This document shows positions 1 through 5,483 of a stretch of DNA of 6,152 bases, piece by piece. The stretch comes from an uncultured Anaerolineales bacterium (GTDB taxonomy: Bacteria > Chloroflexota > Anaerolineae > Anaerolineales > Villigracilaceae). Each line of letters begins with the position of its first letter. Position 1 is the stretch's first letter. Below the pieces are notes generated by a model. The model was not told where the DNA came from, ran no database searches, and saw only the letters and a program-made list of their open reading frames with translations. The translations under genes were made by a program, and so were the position numbers. Where the stretch lies: positions 1-6,152 of the forward strand of contig CALFXA010000071.1 in NCBI GenBank assembly GCA_937928015.1, read 5' to 3'.

Positions 1-261
1 GGCGTACAGGGCCGCGCCGATGGCCATCCACACCACCTCGCGAGTGCCCACTTCCCAGGCCTTGTTGTCGCGGGTCAGGAAGTACGCCACAGCGGGAATC
101 AGCACGCCCAGCACCACGAAGAAGAAACGCAGGCCGACAGTGGCATCGTAATCTTCGAAGTTGAAGGCAGTGATCTTGGCGGACAGCAAGAACATGACGA
201 CCGCAAAGATCGCCAGCACGGCCGCCAGGAAAAGGATAAAGTTCAAGAATTTCTTGTCCAT
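1..261 (-). CDS. ECF-type transporter S (substrate-binding) component, N-terminal part, cut by window edge
   Basis: The frame is open for 87 codons from ATG at 261 to the window edge, so only the N-terminus is seen. A clear ribosome site (AGGAGAG, 266-272) precedes the ATG by 4 nt. Residues about 5-28 and 44-62 are hydrophobic membrane helices. A charged stretch (TRDNKAWEVGTRE, about 63-75) then leads into a third helix beginning VVWMAIGAALYA. The 'TRE + hydrophobic + AALY' pattern resembles the start of ECF S components of the riboflavin-transporter-like group. Such proteins bind a vitamin or related micronutrient in the membrane and pair with the ECF ATPase/T module. The gene lies 16 nt downstream of the fused ECF ATPase on the same strand, which supports the call. 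The two helices before the usual S-like start would be an N-terminal extension. The substrate cannot be inferred. A different membrane protein remains possible because most of the sequence is missing. Confidence 0.6.
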   Translation of the reverse strand, partial: MDKKFLNFILFLAAVLAIFAVVMFLLSAKITAFNFEDYDATVGLRFFFVVLGVLIPAVAYFLTRDNKAWEVGTREVVWMAIGAALYA

Positions 262-277
262 CTTACTCTCCTATGAG

Positions 278-1918
278 TTAGATATGCGCCAGACCTTCGG
301 CCCGCAGGAAGCGTCCCGTTTCGGGGAGGCGCTTCACGTTCAGCTCCAACAAGGAGGTCGGGACGAGTCGGTTGGCATTGAGTCGGTCGAAATCGCGCAG
401 CACGTCCTGGGGGGCGCCGTCGGCCACCAAGCGACCGTCGGCCACCATCAGGACGCGATTGGCGTAGATCACGGCCAGGTCCACATCGTGGGTAATAAAA
501 AGGATGGCCTCGAACCCAGGCATTTGCAGGATGGCATCCATGAAGTTCATGTAGTTCTGATAATCCTGCCCCGCGGTGGGCTCGTCCATCACCAGGATGC
601 GGGAACGCATCGCAAGGATGGCCGCGATACTGACGCGCTTTTGCTGGCCGAAGGAAAGGGCCAGCGGGGGATCCTGCTCTTTATCCGAAAGGTTGACGGT
701 CCGTAAGGCTTCTTTCACCTCCTTCGCGATCTGGTCTTTAGGATGCCTGAGGTTGGTGGGCCCGAAGGCCAGTTCATCGTGGACGGTGGGAGCGAACAGC
801 ATGTGACTCGGGCTCTGGAACACGTATCCCAGCGTACCCGCGATCTGAGCCACGCTGGCTTCGCGGGTGTCGCGTCCGTCCACCAGGACGCGCCCCGACT
901 TGGGCTTGAGCAAGCCAATGGCATGCTTGACGAAGGTGGTCTTGCCCGCGCCGTTCGCACCCAACACGGCAATCACATCGCCGCGCTTGATCTCGAGGTT
1001 GATGCCATGCAACACCTCGCGGTCCACGTCGTAGCCAAAGGCCACATCCTCGAACTTGACGAGGGTCTCCTGTTTGCCATCCGCCGCCGAAGGCAGAATC
1101 TTCATCTCGGCTGGGGCGGGCGCGAACCTGGCAAACTCCATGATGCGTTCGGCGGGAAGCTTGACTTCCTTGTAGTTCACCTGTTTATACAACCCTTCGA
1201 CGTCGCCCAGGTAGCGGATTCGGCCTTCGGACAGGAACAGCACGCGGTCGGGGCGGATGCGCAACACATCCTCCACGCGATGCTCCACCACCAGCACGGT
1301 CATACCCTGGTCGGCCAGCAGGCGGACGGTATCCAGCGTATCCTGCGCCGAGGCGGGGTCAAGACTGGCGAGAGGTTCATCCAGCAGAAGGATCGAGGGG
1401 CGCATGGCAAGCACGCCCGCCAGGGCCGCCTTCTGTTTTTCGCCGCCCGAAAGGTTGAAGGTCTCACGGTCACGCAAATGTGAAATCTTGAGGAAGGCCA
1501 GCGCCTCGTCCACGCGCTGGAAGATTTCCTCGCGCGAGAGGCCCAGATTTTCGAGACCGAAGGCCACTTCGCTCAGGACCTTGGTGCCGAGGATTTGACG
1601 TTCGGGGTCTTGCAGCACTGTGCCAATTTGCTGGGAGATGTGAGCCAGGGTCCAGCCCTTGGTCTCCTCGCCAAAGACCAGGATGCGCCCCTGCTCCTCG
1701 CCCTTGTAGGAGCGGGGAATCAGGCCATTGATGCAACGGATGAGCGTGGTCTTGCCGCATCCGCTTGCACCTGCAATCAGCAGAATCTCACCGCGCCTGG
1801 CGGTGAAGGAAATATCGTGAATGGCCGCGCCCTCGCGGTCGCGGTAACGAAAGGAAAGGTTTTCGACGACAAGGGGGAAATCAGTCGGCATAGAAAGTCG
1901 CTTCGATGGGATTTGCAT
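278..1918 (-). CDS. Fused two-domain energy-coupling factor (ECF) transporter ATP-binding protein
   Basis: This 546-residue protein holds two ABC ATPase domains in tandem and should energise vitamin or micronutrient uptake from the cytoplasmic face of the membrane. Domain 1 (about 15-245) has Walker A GASGCGKTT (50-58), Q-loop VLQDPE with Q103, signature LSGGE (156-160), Walker B LLLDEP (177-182), D-loop SLD and switch His213. Domain 2 (about 285-515) has Walker A GANGAGKTT (320-328), Q-loop Gln368, an atypical signature LSFGQ (421-425), Walker B ILVMDEP (441-447) and His477. The QDPE Q-loop and the fused pair are typical of YkoD/EcfA-type ATPases, as opposed to peptide or oligosaccharide importers. 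The chosen ATG at 1918 has a GGGGTG element about 7 nt upstream that can pair with anti-SD using wobble. The in-frame ATG at 1889-1891 (residue 10) is an alternative with no better site. The gene is first in a transcription unit, followed by an S-component-like gene; the T component is probably beyond the window. Confidence 0.93.
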   Translation of the reverse strand: MQIPSKRLSMPTDFPLVVENLSFRYRDREGAAIHDISFTARRGEILLIAGASGCGKTTLIRCINGLIPRSYKGEEQGRILVFGEETKGWTLAHISQQIGTVLQDPERQILGTKVLSEVAFGLENLGLSREEIFQRVDEALAFLKISHLRDRETFNLSGGEKQKAALAGVLAMRPSILLLDEPLASLDPASAQDTLDTVRLLADQGMTVLVVEHRVEDVLRIRPDRVLFLSEGRIRYLGDVEGLYKQVNYKEVKLPAERIMEFARFAPAPAEMKILPSAADGKQETLVKFEDVAFGYDVDREVLHGINLEIKRGDVIAVLGANGAGKTTFVKHAIGLLKPKSGRVLVDGRDTREASVAQIAGTLGYVFQSPSHMLFAPTVHDELAFGPTNLRHPKDQIAKEVKEALRTVNLSDKEQDPPLALSFGQQKRVSIAAILAMRSRILVMDEPTAGQDYQNYMNFMDAILQMPGFEAILFITHDVDLAVIYANRVLMVADGRLVADGAPQDVLRDFDRLNANRLVPTSLLELNVKRLPETGRFLRAEGLAHI

Positions 1919-1988
1919 TCACAACACCCCAAACCGTCGGCTGGTTCGGCGTTTTCATGACAGATTCGAGAAATAGTTGCATGCCCCT

Positions 1989-2017
1989 ATTATCTGGATT
2001 TAAGGTAGTGCTGTCAA
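1989..2017 (-). promoter_or_regulatory. Sigma70-type promoter of the ECF transporter operon
   Basis: On the minus strand TTGACA (2012-2017, perfect -35) is followed by a 17-nt spacer and GATAAT (1989-1994, 5 of 6 match to the -10). Transcription should begin near 1982, giving a 5' leader of roughly 64 nt before the ATPase start at 1918. No riboswitch-sized structure fits into such a short leader. The promoter lies just beyond the terminator of the upstream selenoprotein gene, so the two genes are separate transcription units despite the shared strand. Confidence 0.75.
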
Positions 2018-2035
2018 GGATGGTACCAAAGTCCT

Positions 2036-2072
2036 ATAAAGCAAAATCAGCGCGGCTCGGTGCCGCGCTGAT
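2036..2072 (-). terminator. Rho-independent terminator of the thioredoxin-like selenoprotein gene
   Basis: Bases 2046-2056 and 2062-2072 form an 11-bp inverted repeat (ATCAGCGCGGC and its complement) around a 5-nt loop. On the minus strand the stem runs into TTTTGCTTTAT. The structure starts 17 nt past the stop codon at 2090. On the plus strand no T-rich tail follows, so it works for the minus-strand gene. Confidence 0.82.
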
Positions 2073-2089
2073 CGACAGAGATCAAAACT

Positions 2090-2635
2090 TTATTTCAAAT
2101 GTTCGGCAAAGGCACTTTCCAAGTCCTCTTGCGAGGTAAAACCAATCCACTTTTTCAAGATATTCCCATCCGCGTCCAGCAGGTATAACTCAGGTTGATA
2201 GCGGAAGCCGAGCGCGCTCTGAAAGACATCGGTACGCGGGTCGTCGGCATCGAGGTACGAGAACTTGAGCTGCCCAAAATATTTTGCTTCGAGCCCATGA
2301 ACCATGGGCGCCATCGCGCGGCAGGTCCCTCAGGTGAAGCGGAAGAATTCAACCAGTTGCAGTCCACCCGAAGCCAGTTCGACGGTGGCGGGGTCTGTCG
2401 CTTCGAGATTGGGGCCGCGAGACGTGGCGACCGCCACGGGTGTGGGCGACGCCGCTTCCACCTGGACCGTGGGCTGGGTCGCCGTTTCGATGGTCGGAGA
2501 GGCGGCTGGAACGCTGGATGCGGTATTCGTCGGCGCGAGGGAAGCGGGAGCGGTCGGGGCGCAGGCTGCAAGTATTAAAACGGCAGCCAGACCGAGGGTC
2601 AAGGACAGACGGGCAAAGGCTCGGGGATGGGTCAT
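2090..2635 (-). CDS. Thioredoxin-like lipoprotein, predicted selenoprotein with UGTC active site (in-frame TGA at 2330-2332)
   Basis: One reading frame of 182 codons runs from ATG 2635 to TAA 2090-2092 and holds a single internal TGA at codon 102. The start has a good ribosome site (AAGGAG, 5 nt away). Residues 1-25 form a lipoprotein signal with lipobox LAAC (22-25), so the protein should be lipid-anchored outside the cytoplasmic membrane. Residues 26 to about 85 are a low-complexity Pro/Thr/Ala/Ser linker. From about 86 a thioredoxin-like domain follows: LQLVEFFRFT, then TGA-G-T-C (102-105), RAMAPMVHGLEAKY, LKFSYLDADD, YQPELYLLDADG with likely cis-Pro148, and a C-terminal helix. The TGA replaces exactly the N-terminal nucleophilic Cys of the CxxC motif, while the resolving Cys105 is kept. 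With a SECIS-like hairpin 21-37 nt beyond it, selenocysteine is the best reading. The role would be extracytoplasmic thiol-disulfide or peroxide chemistry; the partner is unknown. A point nonsense mutation or sequencing error is the alternative. Conventional annotation would give fragments 2635-2330 and 2314-2090. Confidence 0.82.
2290..2316 (-). promoter_or_regulatory. Candidate bacterial SECIS element directing selenocysteine at the TGA
   Basis: In the minus-strand mRNA, counting from the base after UGA, nt 21-27 (GCCCAUG) pair perfectly with nt 31-37 (CAUGGGC) around the loop GUU (28-30). CGA at 14-16 can add three pairs with UCG at 38-40, leaving a 4-nt 5' bulge (UGGC). Known bSECIS elements lie inside the coding region just after the UGA, with the apical loop roughly 16-37 nt away and a G among the first loop bases. 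The G at loop position 1, followed by U, 28 nt from the UGA meets these rules. The stem also encodes the protein (APMVHGL), so it is under a double constraint. Confidence 0.68.
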
Positions 2636-2691
2636 GTCGTCTCCTTTTTGTTTCCGTCTGGATGGGAAAGGTATGAAAATCCTTACCTAAT

Positions 2692-2708
2692 CACGTCACT
2701 TTGACGTG
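2692..2708. promoter_or_regulatory. Perfect inverted repeat over the -35 of the dehydrogenase promoter, candidate operator
   Basis: CACGTCA (2692-2698) and TGACGTG (2702-2708) form a perfect 7-bp palindrome with a 3-nt centre, between two divergent genes. The right half contains most of the -35 hexamer TTGACG (2701-2706). A dimeric repressor bound here would block the plus-strand promoter and might also affect the divergent selenoprotein gene. There is no T-tract, and as RNA the left half would lie upstream of the start site, so a terminator or mRNA structure is unlikely. The regulator is not known. Confidence 0.45.
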
Positions 2709-2729
2709 CGTTCAATCCTACGCTATACT
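2701..2729 (+). promoter_or_regulatory. Sigma70-type promoter of the aldehyde dehydrogenase gene
   Basis: TTGACG (2701-2706, 5 of 6 matches) is followed by a 17-nt spacer and TATACT (2724-2729, 5 of 6 matches). Transcription should start near 2736, giving a leader of about 55 nt that ends in the strong ribosome site AAGGAGG (2778-2784). Because the start site falls inside the upstream extension of the reading frame, the promoter also supports the ATG at 2791 over earlier in-frame ATG codons. Confidence 0.75.
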
Positions 2730-2790
2730 AGATTTGTTCGACAAATTCAAAAGTCATTTCATGTTCGATACCCTAACAAGGAGGCACGGA

Positions 2791-4365
2791 ATGTCTGATT
2801 TCAAGTTGACGTATGCAACCATGTTCAACCCGCCCGAGGAACTGCACAAGGGCTTCGATGCGGCAGTTGCCAAACTGAAACAGAACATGGGCAAGGAATA
2901 CGGCCTGATCATCGATAACAAGGATGTCTTCGCCAATGAGAAGTTCGACGACTTCTCACCCGTCAACACCGAGTGGAAACTGGCGACCATGCAAAAAGGC
3001 AATGCCACGCACGCCCAGGCAGCCATGGCAGCCGCCCGCAAGGCCTTCCCTGGATGGAGCCACACCCCCTGGCAGGAGCGCGTCAAGCTGCTGCGCAAGG
3101 CCGCCGCGTTGATCGAGGAGCGCATCTTCGATCTCGGCGCCGCCATGGCGCTTGAGGTGGGCAAGAACCGCATGGAGTCACTGGGCGACGTGCAGGAAAC
3201 CGCTGACCTTATCTATTATTCCTGCTATCAGATGGAACTGAACAACGGCTACGTGAAGGAAATGGGCAAAGACCCGCTGGTGGGCTACGACTCCACCAAC
3301 GTCTCGGTCCTGCGTCCCTACGGTGTGTGGCTGGTGGTCTCTCCTTACAACTTCCCCTTCGCGCTGACGGGCGGTCCCTCCGGCGCGGCCCTGGTGGCAG
3401 GCAACACCCTCGTCATCAAGCCCGCCTCCGACACCCCGTGGATCGTGCGTCTGCTGGCGGACTGCTTCCGCGACGCAGGCCTGCCCGACGGTGTGGTCAA
3501 CTTCGTGACGGGACCGGGCTCCACCCTCGGGCAAGCATTGGTCGACAGCCCCGAGGTGGACGGCGTCACCTTCACAGGCTCCTTCGATGTGGGCATGAAG
3601 ATGTTCCAGGATTTCGGCAGGCGCAACTACGTGCGCCCGATCATCCTCGAATTGGGCGGCAAGAACCCCGCCATTGTCTCGCGCAATGCGGACCTCGAAC
3701 GCGCCACCATCGGCATCGTCCGCTCGGCCTTCGGCTTGCAAGGACAGAAGTGCTCGGCAGCTTCGCGCGTGATCGTGGAAGAACCCGTCTACGATGAATT
3801 GGTTGCCCGCCTCAAGGAAGCCACCGACAAACTCGTCATGGGCGACCCGACCGACCGCGCCACCTATATCGGTCCCGTGGTCGGTAAGAATTCCTACAAG
3901 GACTTCAAGGATTTCTGCGAGGAGCTCTCGCAGGGCGGCGGCAAGTTCCTGACAGGCGGCAAGGTCCGCACCGACGGCGACTTCGCCAAGGGCTATTTCT
4001 GCGAGCCGACCTTCGTCACCGACTTGCCCTTTAGTCATCGCCTCTGGCAGTATGAGATGTTCCTGCCCATCACCACCATCGGCAAGGTCAAGAACCTCGA
4101 CGAGGCCATGCAGATCGCCAACGACGTCAACTACGGCCTAACCGCTGGCTTCTACGGCAGCGACGAAGAGGTCGACTGGTTCTTCGACAAGATCGAAGCA
4201 GGCGTCACCTATACCAACCGTCCGCAGGGCGCCACCACGGGCGCATGGCCTGGCTTCCAACCATTCGGCGGATGGAAGGGCTCGGGCTCCTCGGGAAAAA
4301 ATGCTGGCGGCCACTACTACCTGCCGCTCTACATGCACGAGCAGATCCGCACCCGCATCAAATAA
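2791..4365 (+). CDS. pruA: Aldehyde dehydrogenase, probable L-glutamate gamma-semialdehyde (1-pyrroline-5-carboxylate) dehydrogenase
   Basis: The 524-residue protein is a full-length NAD(P)-dependent aldehyde dehydrogenase. In the P5C branch it would oxidise glutamate semialdehyde to glutamate, the last step of proline and arginine breakdown, in the cytosol. Visible motifs are SPYNFP with catalytic-site Asn187, cofactor-contacting Lys210 (VIKPAS), FTGS (261-264), the general base Glu287 in ELGGKN, the nucleophile Cys321 in GQKCSA, and the C-terminal PFGGWKGSGSSGK (491-503). The N-terminal segment before the core (LIIDNKDV...FDDFSPVN), the NRPQGATTGAWPGFQPFGG block and the length fit the P5C dehydrogenase group better than betaine or succinate-semialdehyde enzymes. 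Substrate is inferred from family resemblance only; no proline dehydrogenase is in the window. ATG 2791 is chosen because AAGGAGG lies 6 nt upstream; in-frame ATGs upstream lack this. The gene has its own promoter, candidate operator and terminator, so it is monocistronic. Confidence 0.85.
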   Translation: MSDFKLTYATMFNPPEELHKGFDAAVAKLKQNMGKEYGLIIDNKDVFANEKFDDFSPVNTEWKLATMQKGNATHAQAAMAAARKAFPGWSHTPWQERVKLLRKAAALIEERIFDLGAAMALEVGKNRMESLGDVQETADLIYYSCYQMELNNGYVKEMGKDPLVGYDSTNVSVLRPYGVWLVVSPYNFPFALTGGPSGAALVAGNTLVIKPASDTPWIVRLLADCFRDAGLPDGVVNFVTGPGSTLGQALVDSPEVDGVTFTGSFDVGMKMFQDFGRRNYVRPIILELGGKNPAIVSRNADLERATIGIVRSAFGLQGQKCSAASRVIVEEPVYDELVARLKEATDKLVMGDPTDRATYIGPVVGKNSYKDFKDFCEELSQGGGKFLTGGKVRTDGDFAKGYFCEPTFVTDLPFSHRLWQYEMFLPITTIGKVKNLDEAMQIANDVNYGLTAGFYGSDEEVDWFFDKIEAGVTYTNRPQGATTGAWPGFQPFGGWKGSGSSGKNAGGHYYLPLYMHEQIRTRIK

Positions 4366-4380
4366 TCTCACGTTGCAACC

Positions 4381-4415
4381 ATGCCCCTTCCCTGCTTGGG
4401 GAAGGGGTATTTTTT
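4381..4415 (+). terminator. Rho-independent terminator after the aldehyde dehydrogenase
   Basis: CCCCTTCCC (4384-4392) pairs perfectly with GGGAAGGGG (4399-4407) around a 6-nt loop; ATG/TAT on the flanks add up to three more pairs with one G-T wobble. The stem runs into six T residues (4410-4415). It begins 15 nt past the stop codon at 4365. Confidence 0.88.
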
Positions 4416-4425
4416 CGGCTACAAT
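4396..4425 (+). promoter_or_regulatory. Promoter for a probably leaderless methyltransferase transcript
   Basis: TACAAT (4420-4425, 5 of 6 matches to the -10 consensus) ends only 6 nt before the ATG at 4432, so transcription should start at or next to the A of the start codon. A weak -35 candidate, TTGGGG (4396-4401), lies 18 nt upstream inside the loop and 3' arm of the preceding terminator. There is no Shine-Dalgarno sequence before the ATG, which agrees with a leaderless mRNA. The -10 is clear and the -35 is poor. Confidence 0.55.
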
Positions 4426-4431
4426 TGCGCC

Positions 4432-5193
4432 ATGCCTTGGGACCCCGACCGCTACCATCAATTTCAGAGTCAACGCAGCGCCCCTTTTGCGGACTTGCTG
4501 GCGCTGGTAATGGTGCGTCCCAACCTGCGGGTCGTGGACCTCGGCTGCGGCACGGGTGAACTCACCCGCCGCCTGGCCGATTCCTTGCCCGAGAGCGACG
4601 TCCTCGGCCTCGATAATTCTGTCGAAATGCTGGATCGCGCCGCCCAATACGTTCGTCCAGGTCTGCGCTTCGAGCACGGCGACCAGGCCGCCCTCACCGG
4701 GACCTTCGATCTGATCTTCAGCAATGCCGCCCTGCAATGGTCTGAGGATCATCCCGCCCTGCTATCGCACCTGTACGGATGCCTGGCCCCAGGTGGGCAA
4801 CTGGCGATTCAGGTCCCATCAAATCATATGCACATCTCGCACCGCATCATCCGCGAAGTGGCAGCGCAGGAACCTTTCCGCGGCGCGTTGAACGGATTCG
4901 TCCGCCAGGCGCCCGTCCTGCCCACCGAGGACTATGCCCGCTTGCTCTTTGAATTGAATGCGCAGGACATCCTCGTCTTCGAAAAGGTTTATCCGCACAT
5001 TCTCGAAGACTCGGACGCGGTGGTGGACTGGATCTCGGGCACGGCCCTGGTCCCGTATTTCGAGCGGCTGAATGAGATCACGAAGCAAGCCTTCACGCAC
5101 GCGATTCGCGTCTGCATGAAGGAGGAGTTCCCTGCTCAGCCTGTTTTCTATCCATTCAAGCGTACTCTGTTTTCGGCAGTCAAACCCCTATGA
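4432..5193 (+). CDS. tam: SAM-dependent methyltransferase, trans-aconitate 2-methyltransferase-like
   Basis: The 253-residue protein is a class I (Rossmann-fold) methyltransferase. It resembles E. coli Tam, which methylates trans-aconitate, a by-product that inhibits the citric acid cycle. It starts MPWDPDRYHQF, like the W-(D/N)-P-x-x-Y opening of Tam proteins. Motif I VVDLGCGTG (34-42) binds SAM, Asp61 in GLDNS should hold its ribose, DLIFSNAALQW (93-103) matches the Tam motif DLIFANASLQW, and PGGQLAIQVPSN (120-131) is the next core strand. The length is near that of E. coli Tam. The start at 4432 rests on this N-terminal match; the in-frame ATG at 4381 would add 17 residues that lie inside the terminator and promoter. 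The gene leads an operon and overlaps the next gene by ATGA. Its neighbours do not point to aconitate, so the exact substrate stays open. Confidence 0.83.
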   Translation: MPWDPDRYHQFQSQRSAPFADLLALVMVRPNLRVVDLGCGTGELTRRLADSLPESDVLGLDNSVEMLDRAAQYVRPGLRFEHGDQAALTGTFDLIFSNAALQWSEDHPALLSHLYGCLAPGGQLAIQVPSNHMHISHRIIREVAAQEPFRGALNGFVRQAPVLPTEDYARLLFELNAQDILVFEKVYPHILEDSDAVVDWISGTALVPYFERLNEITKQAFTHAIRVCMKEEFPAQPVFYPFKRTLFSAVKPL

Positions 5194-5480
5194 GCGAAGA
5201 CGAAGACCTGCTCGTACGCATCGGCACTTTTTTCATGCTGGTTGGTTTCGTCATATTTGTCGTCTTTGTCGCCTCCGACCTTGCCTCGAAGCATAATGCG
5301 GATATACGAGCCGATTTCGATTACCTCTTCATCGCCATTCTGGCTATTGGCGGCGGATGGTTACTGCGCCGCCGCAAACCACCGAGTCCCTCGGCGGGAC
5401 GTTTCGGCATGGTCAACAAAATGCGCTCAGACGCAAAAAAGCGCAAGGAAGACCAACAAAAAGCGAAAGCGAAAAAATAG
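5190..5480 (+). CDS. Small two-helix membrane protein with a lysine-rich tail, function unknown
   Basis: I do not recognise this 96-residue protein. A short acidic start (MSEDEDLL) leads to a first membrane helix (about 11-30, IGTFFMLVGFVIFVVFVASD), a polar loop, and a second helix (about 45-60, YLFIAILAIGGGWLL). This is followed by RRRKPP and a strongly basic tail with DAKKRKEDQQKAKAKK at the end. By the positive-inside rule both ends should face the cytoplasm, with the arginines after helix 2 as the anchor. The ATG overlaps the methyltransferase stop as ATGA, so translation is likely coupled, and the stop lies 3 nt before the CoA-transferase gene. Position between two soluble enzymes gives no clear role; the tail could contact RNA, acidic lipids or protein. 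Confidence 0.72.
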   Translation: MSEDEDLLVRIGTFFMLVGFVIFVVFVASDLASKHNADIRADFDYLFIAILAIGGGWLLRRRKPPSPSAGRFGMVNKMRSDAKKRKEDQQKAKAKK

Positions 5481-5483
5481 GAT

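Noticed and set aside
743..1483. Open frame of 246 codons on the plus strand, antisense to the ECF ATPase.
   Set aside because: It is a shadow of the ATPase: His/Gln/Gly-rich, with no recognisable domain.
1881..1958. A 25-codon leader ORF on the minus strand overlapping the ECF ATPase start.
   Set aside because: It has no ribosome site, no run of regulatory codons and no attenuator-like hairpin; probably chance.
2313..2324. An earlier small hairpin after the TGA (GCC/GGC, nt 8-10 with 18-20, 7-nt loop) as the SECIS element.
   Set aside because: Only three strong pairs, and the loop begins 11 nt after the UGA, too close for known bacterial SECIS elements. The 7-bp stem further on is better.
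2315..2332. Reading the thioredoxin gene as a frameshifted or nonsense-killed pseudogene.
   Set aside because: No frameshift exists: both halves are in the same frame. The only defect is a TGA at the one position where Sec is functionally expected, with a downstream hairpin. A nonsense mutation or base error cannot be fully excluded without reads and sel genes.
2701..2790. Upstream in-frame starts for the aldehyde dehydrogenase (ATG 2761 and the open frame from 2701).
   Set aside because: These lie in the promoter and leader region and have no ribosome site, whereas ATG 2791 has AAGGAGG at ideal spacing.
3178..4038. Long open frame (286 codons) antisense to the aldehyde dehydrogenase.
   Set aside because: It mirrors the GC-rich codon pattern of the real gene, has no family features and no ribosome site of note. 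The dehydrogenase has all catalytic motifs.
4381..4431. In-frame ATG 4381 as the methyltransferase start.
   Set aside because: It lies within the terminator stem and upstream of the -10 box; the family N-terminus begins at 4432.
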